A DNA stretch of 64,000 nucleotides, from positions 434,001-498,000 of the forward strand of contig NZ_CP096882.1 of NCBI RefSeq assembly GCF_023273875.1. Reading direction: 5' to 3'. The position numbers and the translations under genes were made by a program. Positions 48,154 through 56,442 of this stretch are shown in pieces (within the stretch, counting starts at the first letter, position 1; each line of letters opens with the position of its first letter). The DNA comes from Pseudarthrobacter sp. SSS035. Lineage in GTDB: Bacteria > Actinomycetota > Actinomycetes > Actinomycetales > Micrococcaceae. Under the pieces are notes generated by a model. The model ran no database searches and was not told the DNA's origin. It saw only the letters and a program-made list of their open reading frames with translations.

Positions 48154-50679
48154 ATGGCCCTGCTGCTCTACCGCCTCGGCAAGTTCTCCTACCGCCACCG
48201 CTGGCTGGTCATTTCGCTCTGGCTCGCCGCACTGGTGGCCGTCGGCGGCTCCGCAGCGGCCTTCCACGGCACGCTGTCCAACAACTTCCAGATTCCGGGC
48301 ACGGAGACGCAGCGGATCGCGGACAAGCTGAAGCAGGAACTGCCGGCAGCGTCGGGCGGCTCTGCCACGATCGTCTTTGAAGCCCCGGAAGGCGGCTTTA
48401 CTGACGGCAGCCGCGCCGCCGTGACGGCTGCCCTCACCAAGCTTGGTGACCTGCCTGACGTCAAGGCCACGGTGGATCCCTTCGCCACGCAGGCCCAGCT
48501 GGACCAGGCGGGGCAGGCTATCTCCGACGGCGGGCAGCAGCTTGCGGCGGGACAGGCCCGCCTGGATGCCTCACGCGCGGAGCTCGACGCCGGCACCGCG
48601 CAGCTGAACGCCGCGGAGCAGAAGATGGCCGCCGGCGGCGCCACCCCAGCCATGATCGAGTCCCGGCTCGGAGCACAGAAGGCCGCCCTGGCACAGGGCC
48701 AGGCGCAGCTCGACGCCGGCACACAGGAGTGGGAGGCCGCCAAGGCCAAGCTGGACCTGGGCAAACGGCAGGCCGAAGCTTCCGGCGGGATCCGGTTTGT
48801 CTCGGCGGACGGCCAGGCTGCCGTGGCACAGGTGCAGTTCAACACCTCCATCAACGCCCTCACCCCGGCGGTGCGCCAGCAGGTCCAGGACATCGCGCAT
48901 GAGACTTCGTCCGTGGGTGTGACGGCGCTGGCCAGCAAGGAAATCACCGAAGACATTTCAGAACTCTTCGGCACGGCCGAAATCATCGGCATCGGTGTGG
49001 CGGCCCTGGTCCTGATCCTGATGCTGGGGACGCTCATTGCCGCGGGCCTGCCGCTGCTGATGGCCGTCATCGGCGTCGGTGTCGGTGTGGGCATCACGTT
49101 CGCCCTGTCCGGCGCCTTCGAGATGAGCTCCATCTCCCCCATGCTCGCGCTGATGCTTGGCCTCGCCGTGGGCATTGACTACTCCCTGTTCATCGTCAAC
49201 CGGCACCGGACCCAGCTGCTGGCAGGCATGCACCCCGAGGAATCCGTGGCACGCGCCACCGGAACCTCGGGAAACGCCGTGCTTTTTGCCGGCCTGACGG
49301 TCATCATTGCCTTGGCCGCCCTGGTGGTGCCCGGGTTGCCGTTCCTGAGCGTGATGGGCCTGGCAGCGGCAGGCACCGTCGCGGTGGCCGTCCTGGTGGC
49401 GCTCACCCTGACGCCCGCCCTGCTGTCCCTGATCGGCCGGCGCATCATTTCCCGGCGGGCCTGGGCCAAGGCCGAGGCCCACAACGCCGAGGCCGGCCAC
49501 GAGGTTGCCGACCAGGCCAAGGATGAGGAAAAGAGCACCCGGGGCTGGGGCGGCCTGGTCACCCGGCACCCCGTCGTCGCGCTTGTCGCCGGTGTACTCC
49601 TGCTGGGGACGCTGGCCCTGCCCGCCGCGCAGCTCCAGTTGGCACTGCCCGACGGCGGCTCCGAACCGGTGGACTCCGAGGCCTACCAGGCCTATGACGT
49701 CACCGCCCGCAGCTTCGGCGAAGGCGTCACCGGCCCCATTGTGGTGGTGGGTGAATTCCCGGCCGGCCTGGACGAAGCCCGGGCCCAGGAACTGCAGTAT
49801 GACGTCGCGGACCTGATCCGGGGCGTGGACAACGTGGTGGCAACAGTGCCCGTGGCACTGAGTGAAGACCGCCGCACCGCCGTATTCCAGGTCATCCCGG
49901 AAGAGGGACCTGCCAAGGCCGGCACGGTGCAGGTGGTGAGCGAACTCCGCGAACGCGGCACGCAGATCCAGGCCGAAACGGGGGTCACCATCGGCCTGAC
50001 CGGGCAGACCGCCGGCAACATCGACGTCTCCACAAAACTCGGTGACGCCCTGCCGCCATACCTGGCGATCGTCGTCGGGCTTTCCCTCATCCTGCTGCTG
50101 CTGGTGTTCCGCTCCATTGTGGTGCCCCTCCTGGCAACTGGCGGTTTCCTGCTGTCCCTGGCCGCCGCGTTCGGCCTGGTGGTGGCCGTCTACCAGTGGG
50201 GCTGGCTGGGTGGCGTGTTCGACGTCGCCAATCCCGGCGCGGTCCTGAGCTTCCTGCCGATCATCCTGATCGGTGTGCTGTTCGGCCTGGCGATGGACTA
50301 CCAGGTGTTCATCGCGTCGGGCATGCGCGAGTCCTATATGCATGGCGCGCCGGCGAAAAAGGCCGTGCGCATCGGCTTCAGCCATGCCGGCGCCGTGGTG
50401 ACCGCCGCCGCGATCATTATGGTCAGCGTGTTCGCCGGCTTCATCTTCAGCCACCTGACCATGGTCCGGCCGCTGGGCTTCGCCATGGCGTTCGGTGTGC
50501 TGCTGGACGCGTTTGTGGTCCGCATGACCATCGTGCCGGCTGTGATGTACCTGCTGGGCGAGAAGACCTGGTGGCTGCCCAAGTGGCTGGACCGGATCCT
50601 GCCGGACGTGGACGTGGAGGGCGCCCGGCTGGAACGCCGCGAAAACGAGCCGCAGAAGCTGACCGAGCCCGTCCACTAG
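48154..50679 (+). CDS. MMPL/RND-family transporter
   Basis: 841 residues. Two six-helix halves are preceded by large extracytoplasmic loops. The first helix is at about 16-38. The first loop (about 40-265) carries a long Ala/Gln/Leu-rich coiled-coil insert (about 115-210, repeats such as GQARLDASRAELDAGTAQL). Proton-relay type sequence GLAVGIDYSLFIVNRHR is in the first half and FGLAMDYQVFIASGMRE in the second, both matching the MMPL GxDYxxF pattern. It should export lipids, drugs or other hydrophobic compounds using the proton gradient. It is coupled to the TetR gene. The substrate is not evident. Confidence 0.92.
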   Translation: MALLLYRLGKFSYRHRWLVISLWLAALVAVGGSAAAFHGTLSNNFQIPGTETQRIADKLKQELPAASGGSATIVFEAPEGGFTDGSRAAVTAALTKLGDLPDVKATVDPFATQAQLDQAGQAISDGGQQLAAGQARLDASRAELDAGTAQLNAAEQKMAAGGATPAMIESRLGAQKAALAQGQAQLDAGTQEWEAAKAKLDLGKRQAEASGGIRFVSADGQAAVAQVQFNTSINALTPAVRQQVQDIAHETSSVGVTALASKEITEDISELFGTAEIIGIGVAALVLILMLGTLIAAGLPLLMAVIGVGVGVGITFALSGAFEMSSISPMLALMLGLAVGIDYSLFIVNRHRTQLLAGMHPEESVARATGTSGNAVLFAGLTVIIALAALVVPGLPFLSVMGLAAAGTVAVAVLVALTLTPALLSLIGRRIISRRAWAKAEAHNAEAGHEVADQAKDEEKSTRGWGGLVTRHPVVALVAGVLLLGTLALPAAQLQLALPDGGSEPVDSEAYQAYDVTARSFGEGVTGPIVVVGEFPAGLDEARAQELQYDVADLIRGVDNVVATVPVALSEDRRTAVFQVIPEEGPAKAGTVQVVSELRERGTQIQAETGVTIGLTGQTAGNIDVSTKLGDALPPYLAIVVGLSLILLLLVFRSIVVPLLATGGFLLSLAAAFGLVVAVYQWGWLGGVFDVANPGAVLSFLPIILIGVLFGLAMDYQVFIASGMRESYMHGAPAKKAVRIGFSHAGAVVTAAAIIMVSVFAGFIFSHLTMVRPLGFAMAFGVLLDAFVVRMTIVPAVMYLLGEKTWWLPKWLDRILPDVDVEGARLERRENEPQKLTEPVH

Positions 50680-50682
50680 GCT
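50677..50682 (+). promoter_or_regulatory. -10 box of maf, leaderless arrangement
   Basis: TAGGCT overlaps the MMPL stop codon and lies six bases (GAAACG) before the GTG at 50689. Confidence 0.5.
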
Positions 50683-50688
50683 GAAACG

Positions 50689-51375
50689 GTGACCCGCCTC
50701 ATCCTCGCCTCCCAGTCCCCCGCCCGCACCAAGCTCCTGGCCGACGCCGGTATCCGGCACTCCGTGCTGGTCTCCGACGTGGACGAGGACGCGGTCCAGG
50801 CCCGCTACGGCGTCACGGATCCGCACGATACAGCGCTGCTGCTGGCCCGCGCCAAGGCCGAGGCGGTAGCCGCGTTGCCGGAAGCGGAGGGCGCGCTGGT
50901 CATCGGCTGCGACTCCGTCTTCGAGTTCGACGGCGAGGCGCACGGCAAACCGTACACGGCCGCCGTCGCCCGCGAACGGATGCTGCGGATGAGCGGCAAC
51001 AGCGGTGTCCTGCACACCGGGCACTGGCTGGTGGACTGCCGCGCGACGGCAGCCGATGACGAGCCCGCCGAGATAGGCACCGACGCAGCGGCCGACGGCG
51101 GCATCACGGCACCGGGATCCGGCGCCACGCTCGGGGCGGTCGCCTCCGCCGAGGTCCACTTCACCGAGATGGATCCGGAAGAGATCGACGCGTACATCGC
51201 CACGGGCGAACCGCTGCACTGCGCCGGCTCGTTCACTATCGACGGCCTGGGCGGCGCGTTCATCCGGAAGGTGGACGGGGACCCGCACGCCGTCGTCGGG
51301 CTGTCAGTCTCCACGCTGCGCAGTCTCCTCGGGCACGCCAACGTACGCATCACGGACCTGTGGTCCGCCGAATAA
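50689..51375 (+). CDS. maf: Maf-family nucleoside triphosphate pyrophosphatase
   Basis: 228 residues, about 25 longer than E. coli Maf proteins. It hydrolyses non-canonical or methylated nucleoside triphosphates to monophosphates. The N-terminal substrate loop is ASQSPARTKLLADAGI; other family segments are VSDVDEDAV, VIGCDSVFEFDG, GKPYTAAVARERM and the METDPEEI-like FTEMDPEEIDAYIATGEP, with KVDGDPHAVVGL near the end. The extra length is an acidic/Gly-rich insert at about residues 120-145. In mycobacteria the Maf gene also sits between accE5 and accA3, so the link to the carboxylase locus is old, though the functional reason is unclear. Confidence 0.92.
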   Translation: MTRLILASQSPARTKLLADAGIRHSVLVSDVDEDAVQARYGVTDPHDTALLLARAKAEAVAALPEAEGALVIGCDSVFEFDGEAHGKPYTAAVARERMLRMSGNSGVLHTGHWLVDCRATAADDEPAEIGTDAAADGGITAPGSGATLGAVASAEVHFTEMDPEEIDAYIATGEPLHCAGSFTIDGLGGAFIRKVDGDPHAVVGLSVSTLRSLLGHANVRITDLWSAE

Positions 51376-51396
51376 TTGCGGCGATTTTCCGACCAA

Positions 51397-51413
51397 TTGT
51401 AGGTTCCCTACAA
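51397..51413. promoter_or_regulatory. Palindrome upstream of the carboxylase alpha-subunit gene
   Basis: TTGTAG-GTTCC-CTACAA is a perfect 6-5-6 palindrome and shares its first eleven bases (from AATTG) and its right arm with 41127-41144 upstream of the beta gene. Candidate -10 boxes lie downstream: TAATAT at 51446-51451 and TAGGCT at 51474-51479. Confidence 0.65.
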
Positions 51414-51504
51414 AGCCGCGCCCGTTTACACGCGGAAACCGCAAGTAATATCGGCGGAACCCACAAAATCGCGCTAGGCTCCCTGAAGGAAAGAAGGAGA
51501 CGCC

Positions 51505-53319
51505 TTGTCAGCAAATTTGGAGCAGTCCGCTAGTCCCGTGCAATCGAACCTCACCAAGGTGCTGATCGCAAACCGAGGCGAAATCGCAGTGCGCATCATC
51601 CGCGCGGCTCGCGACGAGGGCATTGCCTCCGTGGCTGTCTACGCCGATCCGGACCGCGACGCGCTCCATGTCAGGCTGGCCGACGAGGCCTACTCCCTCG
51701 GTGGCAACACCGCCGCGGAGTCCTACCTGGTGATGGACAAGATCATTGACGTTGCCCGCCAGTCCGGCGCCGACGGCATCCATCCCGGTTACGGCTTCCT
51801 CGCCGAAAACGCCGAGTTCGCCGCCAAGGTCATCGCGGCCGGCATCACCTGGATCGGCCCGTCCCCCGAGGCCATCTCGGCCCTCGGCGACAAGGTGCAG
51901 GCCCGCCACATCGCGGAGAAAGTGGGCGCCCCCCAGGTCCCCGGCACCGCCGATCCTGTGCAGTCCGCCGAGGAAATCCTCGAGTTCGTGGACAAGTTCG
52001 GCCTGCCCGTGGCCATTAAGGCAGCCTTCGGCGGCGGCGGCCGCGGCATCAAAGTGGCCCGCACCCGCGAAGAAATCCCGGAGCTGTTCGAGTCTGCCGT
52101 CCGTGAGGCCACTGCAGCCTTCGGCCGCGGCGAGTGCTTCATCGAACGCTTCCTGGACGCCCCGCGCCACGTCGAAACGCAGTGCCTCGCGGACGCCCAC
52201 GGCAACGTCGTTGTCATCTCTACGCGTGACTGCTCGCTGCAGCGCCGCAACCAGAAGCTCGTTGAAGAAGCACCGGCCCCGTTCCTCACCGAAGAGCAGA
52301 ACCGCCGCCTCTACGAATCCTCCAAGGCGATCCTGAAGGAAGCCGGATACCAGGGCGCCGGAACCTGCGAGTTCCTGGTGGGCCAGGACGGCACCATCTC
52401 CTTCCTCGAGGTCAACACCCGCCTCCAGGTGGAGCACTGCGTCTCCGAAGAGGTCACGGGGATCGACCTGGTCCGCGAACAGTTCCGGCTGGCCCGCGGC
52501 GAGGAGCTCGGCTACGGCGACCCCGAGGTCCGCGGCCACTCGTTCGAATTCCGCATCACCGGCGAGGACCCGGGCCGCAACTTCATGCCCGCCCCCGGCA
52601 CCATCACCACCCTGAAGAACCCCACAGGCCCCGGCATCCGGATCGATTCCGGCGTGGAGGAGGGCGATGTCATCAGCGGCAACTTCGACTCGATGCTCTC
52701 CAAGCTGATCGTCACCGGCGCCACCCGTGCCCAGGCCCTGCAGCGTTCGCGGCGCGCCTTGGAGGAAATGGTGGTGGGGGGCATCCCCACCGTTATCCCG
52801 TTCGACCTCGCCGTTGTTTCGGACCCCGCTTTTGCGCCGGCGGAAGGGCCTTTCAGCATCCACACCCGCTGGATTGAAACCGAATTCGTCAACAACATTC
52901 CCGCCTGGACGCCGGACGGAACCGCTGAAGCCAGTGGCGACGCCGGTGAACGCCAGCGCGTGGTGGTTGAAGTGGGGGGCAAGCGCCTCGAGGTTGTCCT
53001 GCCGGCCTCCCTTGGTTCGATCGGGGCGGGTTCCGCCGCCGGCGCGAAGTCCAACAAGTCCAAGAAACGCCTCCGTTCCGGCGGAGCGGCTGCGGCCGCC
53101 GCCGGCGACGCGCTGACCTCCCCGATGCAGGGCACCATCGTCAAGGTTGCCGTGGCCAACGGCGACGTTGTGTCCGAGGGTGACCTGGTGGTGGTTCTCG
53201 AAGCGATGAAGATGGAACAGCCCCTGACCGCGCACCGTTCCGGCATCATCACCGGACTCAGCGCAGTGGCCGGTGAGACGGTTTCGGCCGGCGCCGTCAT
53301 CGCCACGATCGAAGACTAG
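51505..53319 (+). CDS. accA3: Acyl-CoA carboxylase alpha subunit (biotin carboxylase and BCCP)
   Basis: 604 residues. Biotin carboxylase covers about 12-460: NRGEIAVRIIRA, HPGYGFLAENAEFA, the ATP-grasp glycine loop FGGGGRGIKVA, RDCSLQRRNQKLVEEAPAP and EVNTRLQVEHCV. After a Ser/Lys/Ala linker the carrier domain (about 530-603) has EAMKMEQP, with K569 as the biotinylated lysine. It carboxylates biotin with ATP and bicarbonate for the beta subunit. The start is TTG 51505 with AAGGAG a few bases upstream. It shares an upstream palindrome with the beta gene 10 kb away, and birA is in the same window. This is the AccA3-type subunit shared between carboxylases in actinobacteria. Confidence 0.96.
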   Translation: MSANLEQSASPVQSNLTKVLIANRGEIAVRIIRAARDEGIASVAVYADPDRDALHVRLADEAYSLGGNTAAESYLVMDKIIDVARQSGADGIHPGYGFLAENAEFAAKVIAAGITWIGPSPEAISALGDKVQARHIAEKVGAPQVPGTADPVQSAEEILEFVDKFGLPVAIKAAFGGGGRGIKVARTREEIPELFESAVREATAAFGRGECFIERFLDAPRHVETQCLADAHGNVVVISTRDCSLQRRNQKLVEEAPAPFLTEEQNRRLYESSKAILKEAGYQGAGTCEFLVGQDGTISFLEVNTRLQVEHCVSEEVTGIDLVREQFRLARGEELGYGDPEVRGHSFEFRITGEDPGRNFMPAPGTITTLKNPTGPGIRIDSGVEEGDVISGNFDSMLSKLIVTGATRAQALQRSRRALEEMVVGGIPTVIPFDLAVVSDPAFAPAEGPFSIHTRWIETEFVNNIPAWTPDGTAEASGDAGERQRVVVEVGGKRLEVVLPASLGSIGAGSAAGAKSNKSKKRLRSGGAAAAAAGDALTSPMQGTIVKVAVANGDVVSEGDLVVVLEAMKMEQPLTAHRSGIITGLSAVAGETVSAGAVIATIED

Positions 53320-53338
53320 ACCCTGCCGGAGGCACCCC

Positions 53339-53779
53339 ATGCTCGCACCCAGTTTTGAAGAAGAAGTAGACCGCTACCACCTGGCGGTTCCGGAAATCAC
53401 CCGCGGGAATCCCGGCGCCGTCAAGGACCTGTATTCCAGGCTCGACGACGTCACGCTGGCCAACCCGTTCGGCGGCATCGCACGTGGCTGGGCCCAGGTG
53501 GAGGCCCGGCTGGACCAGGCGTCCCGGCAGTTCCAGGACGGCGAGATGCTCGGGTTCGACACCATCACCTCCTACACCGCACGCGACACGGCCTACCTGG
53601 TGGAAACGGAACACTTCCGTGCCCGGCTGGAGAGCGCCGCAGCGCCAGAGGAATTCGCGCTCCGTGTGACCAGCATCTTCCGGCGCGAAGAAGGCTACTG
53701 GAAGCTGGTCCACCGCCACGCAGACCCGGCCGCGCAGCCGCAGTCCCGGCGATCCTTCGCGCAGCCTGCCAGCCACTGA
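53339..53779 (+). CDS. NTF2-like (SnoaL/DUF4440-type) protein
   Basis: 146 residues. A single alpha-beta cone domain is suggested by the order of an N-terminal helix (YHLAVPEITRGNPGAVKDLYS), VTLANPFGGIARGWAQVEARL, a beta strand pair and the closing FRREEGYWKLVHRHAD, the usual end of SnoaL-like proteins. The ATG 53339 is six bases after GGAGG, 19 bases past the accA3 stop, so it is probably co-transcribed. A short Gln/Ser/Arg tail follows the domain. Such proteins can be small hydrolases, isomerases or binding proteins; no activity can be assigned. Confidence 0.8.
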   Translation: MLAPSFEEEVDRYHLAVPEITRGNPGAVKDLYSRLDDVTLANPFGGIARGWAQVEARLDQASRQFQDGEMLGFDTITSYTARDTAYLVETEHFRARLESAAAPEEFALRVTSIFRREEGYWKLVHRHADPAAQPQSRRSFAQPASH

Positions 53780-53787
53780 CGTCGCTC

Positions 53788-53814
53788 TGGCGCCGGGGCT
53801 GTGCTCCGGCGCCA
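53788..53814. terminator. GC-rich hairpin after the NTF2-like gene
   Basis: TGGCGCCGG (53788-53796) and CCGGCGCCA (53806-53814) pair exactly, with further partial pairing inside. It begins nine bases after the stop codon and precedes the next gene on the same strand. No U-tract. Confidence 0.55.
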
Positions 53815-53873
53815 ACCGCAGGCTGGCGCTGAGTCCTCTGGCGTTGAGCTGGGGCGAAAGGCACACTTAGCGT

Positions 53874-54605
53874 GTGAAGCCTTTCCTCCTCCTCGCCTCC
53901 CGGGCTGAAGACGCCGCCGCAGAGGAAGAGTATGAGGCGTACCTGAGGTATGGCGAACTGACCCCTGCGCAGCTGAGGCGTGTCCGGCTTGAGGCCGCTC
54001 CCCTGCCGCAACTGGACCTGAACGATTACTCGGCGGTGATTGTGGGCGGCAGTCCCTTCACGTCCAGCGACCCGGCAGACCACAAGAGCGAAACCCAGCA
54101 CCGGGTGGAGCGGGAACTGGCCGGGCTGCTGGACCGGATCGTGGCCCAGGACTTTCCGTTCCTGGGCGCGTGCTACGGGGTGGGGACTCTGGGCAGGCAT
54201 CAGGGCGCCGTGATCGACAGGACCTTCGGCGAACAGCTGGGCGGGGTGGAAATCGAGCTGACGGAGGCGGGGCTCGCGGATCCGCTCCTGCACGGGATGC
54301 CACGGCGTTTCACCGCCTTCACCGGGCACAAGGAGGCATGCACCAGATTGCCCTCCCACGCGGTGCTGCTGGCATCCTCCCAGGCCTGCCCCGTCCACAT
54401 GTTCCGCATCAAGCAGAACCTGTACGCCACACAGTTTCACCCGGAACTGGACGCGGAGGGGCTGGTCACCCGGATCGACATCTACCGGCATGCCGGATAT
54501 TTCCCGCCGGAGTCCGCCGAGGAGCTCATGGCTGACGCGCGGACGTACACCGCCACGGAGCCCATGAAGATCCTCCGAAACTTCGTGGCCCTCTACGCCG
54601 GCTGA
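53874..54605 (+). CDS. Class I glutamine amidotransferase (GMP synthase-like) domain protein
   Basis: 243 residues, a lone glutaminase domain. The nucleophile C100 is in LGACYGVGTLG, and the His-Glu of the triad are H189 and E191 in QFHPEL. The TGHKEA segment is the family's conserved loop. There is no synthetase domain, so it is not GuaA itself; relatives are annotated as GMP synthase-like or glutamine amidotransferase of unknown acceptor. The start is GTG 53874, with a weak GAAAGG 12 bases upstream. It lies downstream of the carboxylase alpha gene behind a hairpin, so probably has its own promoter. Confidence 0.88.
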   Translation: MKPFLLLASRAEDAAAEEEYEAYLRYGELTPAQLRRVRLEAAPLPQLDLNDYSAVIVGGSPFTSSDPADHKSETQHRVERELAGLLDRIVAQDFPFLGACYGVGTLGRHQGAVIDRTFGEQLGGVEIELTEAGLADPLLHGMPRRFTAFTGHKEACTRLPSHAVLLASSQACPVHMFRIKQNLYATQFHPELDAEGLVTRIDIYRHAGYFPPESAEELMADARTYTATEPMKILRNFVALYAG

Positions 54606-54672
54606 GCCTGCCGACGGGTGGCGAGCGCCGCCGCCGTACGCTCCTCCCCGGTTGGTCCCGCCCGGACACAGC

Positions 54673-54722
54673 AATGCCCGGCGCGCTCCCCGCAATATCG
54701 GGGGAACACGCCGGGCATTTCT
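54673..54722. terminator. Hairpin terminator between convergent genes
   Basis: AATGCCCGGCG (54673-54683) pairs exactly with CGCCGGGCATT (54709-54719), with an inner CTCCCCG/CGGGGG stem, followed by TTT. It can serve the amidotransferase gene and, on the other strand, the MHS transporter gene. Confidence 0.85.
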
Positions 54723-54758
54723 GTCAGCAACCGGGCTGGAACGCCCGACGGCGGGGCG

Positions 54759-56171
54759 TCAGGCTACGTTGTTCTCGTAGTCCAGGTCGCGGGTTTCCTT
54801 GCTCACGAACAGCGCGATCAGGGTCAGCACGGACATCGCGGTCAGGTAGACACCCACTAGGACCGGGCTGCCGTCGGCCAGCTCCCAGAGCGCGACGGCG
54901 ATGAACGGAGCCACCGCAGCACCCAGGATGCTGGACACGTTGTAACTGACGGCGGATCCCGTGTAGCGCACATTGGTGGGGAACAGTTCAGGCAGCAGCG
55001 CACCCATGGGACCGAACGTGAGGCCCATCAGCGAGAAGCCGATGACCAGCAGGGCCATGGTGCCCACGAAGCCGCCGCTGAACAGCGGGACGAACAGGAG
55101 GCCGAAGACGAAGATGCCACCCGTGACGGCCAGCAGCATCTTGCGGCGGCCGTACTTCTCTGCCAGCGGTCCGGAAACCAGCGTGAAGATGCCGAAGAAG
55201 ACGACGCCGGCAATCAGCATCCAGAGGAAGTCGTTGCGGGTGAAGCCCAGGCCGGGAACAAACGCCGCCGCGGCGGCCTCGGACATCGGCTTGCCGGCCT
55301 TCTCGGCGGCAGCCTTGGCGGTATCCAGGCTGGAGGCGCGGGTGCCGTAGGTCAGTGTGAACGTGGTCATCAGGTAGAAGAGCACGTACGTGGCGAGCAT
55401 GATGAACGTGCCCAGGATGAGCGGACGCCAGCTGGTCTTGAAGACCCGGGCCAGCGGCAGCTTGGCCACCTCATTGGATTCGAGCACCTTGGTGAAAGCC
55501 GGCGTTTCGATCAGCTTGAGGCGGACGTACAGGCCGATGATCACCATGACGGCGCTGAGCAGGAACGGCACGCGCCAGCCCCAGGCCAGGAAGTCGGCCG
55601 GTGTCAGGGCATAGCTGGCCACCAGGAAGATCACGTTGGCGATGATGAAGCCGATGGGTGCACCGAGCTGCGGGAACGTACCGTAGATGGCGCGCTTGTT
55701 GGCGGGGGCGTTTTCGGTGGCCAGCAGGGCAGCGCCGCTCCATTCGCCGCCGAGGGCGAGGCCCTGGGCGAAGCGCATAACAACGAGCAGTGCCGGAGCC
55801 CAGAATTGCCAGCCCGGGACCAGCGCAGTAGGCAGGCAGCCGATCAGGAAGGTGGCAATGCCCATGGTCAGCAGCGAGGCCACCAGGGTGCCCTTGCGGC
55901 CGAACTTGTCGCCGAAGTGGCCAAAGACGATGGATCCCAGCGGGCGGGCAACGAAGGCCACGCCGAAGACAGCGAAGGAGCTGAGCAGCTGGGTGGTCTC
56001 GTTCTGGTTGGGGAAGAACAGTGCCGGGAAGACGAGTACGGCGGCGGTGGCGTAGACGTAGAAATCGTAGAACTCAACGGTGGTGCCGATCAGGCTGGCC
56101 ACAATCACGCGGCCGCGTGAGTTCACCGCCTTGGGGGATCCTGGCTCCACGGTGGTTTGTATGGATGACAT
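54759..56171 (-). CDS. MHS-family MFS transporter (metabolite:H+ symporter)
   Basis: 470 residues, 12 membrane helices. It begins with ASLIGTTVEFYDFYVYATAA, the hallmark of the MHS subfamily (proline/betaine, shikimate, citrate, ketoglutarate carriers). The MFS loop motif GHFGDKFGRKG lies between helices 2 and 3 and RFAQGLALGGEWSGA in helix 4. The loop between helices 7 and 8 contains an Ala/Lys-rich segment. The ATG at 56171 has AGGAAAG upstream. It is divergent from narK; the shared region carries a four-fold half-site array near this gene's start. The substrate cannot be read from sequence. Confidence 0.9.
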   Translation of the reverse strand: MSSIQTTVEPGSPKAVNSRGRVIVASLIGTTVEFYDFYVYATAAVLVFPALFFPNQNETTQLLSSFAVFGVAFVARPLGSIVFGHFGDKFGRKGTLVASLLTMGIATFLIGCLPTALVPGWQFWAPALLVVMRFAQGLALGGEWSGAALLATENAPANKRAIYGTFPQLGAPIGFIIANVIFLVASYALTPADFLAWGWRVPFLLSAVMVIIGLYVRLKLIETPAFTKVLESNEVAKLPLARVFKTSWRPLILGTFIMLATYVLFYLMTTFTLTYGTRASSLDTAKAAAEKAGKPMSEAAAAAFVPGLGFTRNDFLWMLIAGVVFFGIFTLVSGPLAEKYGRRKMLLAVTGGIFVFGLLFVPLFSGGFVGTMALLVIGFSLMGLTFGPMGALLPELFPTNVRYTGSAVSYNVSSILGAAVAPFIAVALWELADGSPVLVGVYLTAMSVLTLIALFVSKETRDLDYENNVA

Positions 56172-56249
56172 AGGAACTCTTTCCTGAGAACCGGCCGGGC
56201 CTGATGAGGCCCGGCGCGCAGTAGTTAGAGTTCGATACTAGTTCCAGCC

Positions 56250-56284
56250 GTCCAGTCAATGGACGAAATGTCCATCATGTGGAC
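56250..56284. promoter_or_regulatory. Array of four alternating GTCCA/TGGAC half-sites at 10-bp intervals
   Basis: GTCCA (56250), TGGAC (56260), GTCCA (56270) and TGGAC (56280) alternate in orientation with exactly five bases between each. All half-sites face the same side of the helix. The array is about 80 bp upstream of the MHS transporter start and about 160 bp from narK. It is most likely a cooperative repressor or activator site for the transporter gene. Confidence 0.6.
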
Positions 56285-56442
56285 TAGTGGCGGACGTCTC
56301 ACCCTTCGGTCCGCTAACAATCCTCACGCCGCCCGAAGGCTGCCGATAGGCAAATGTCACAGCGCGTTAACAAACGGCGACTGTCCGTGAAACGCACGTT
56401 CTCTACCGTGGAAGAACAACATCCCCCATGAGGAGGTCCACC

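Noticed and set aside
48958..51288. 776-residue open frame on the minus strand across the MMPL and maf genes
   Set aside because: It is antisense to two clear genes, has His/Gly/Arg-rich composition typical of high-GC shadow frames and no recognisable domain.
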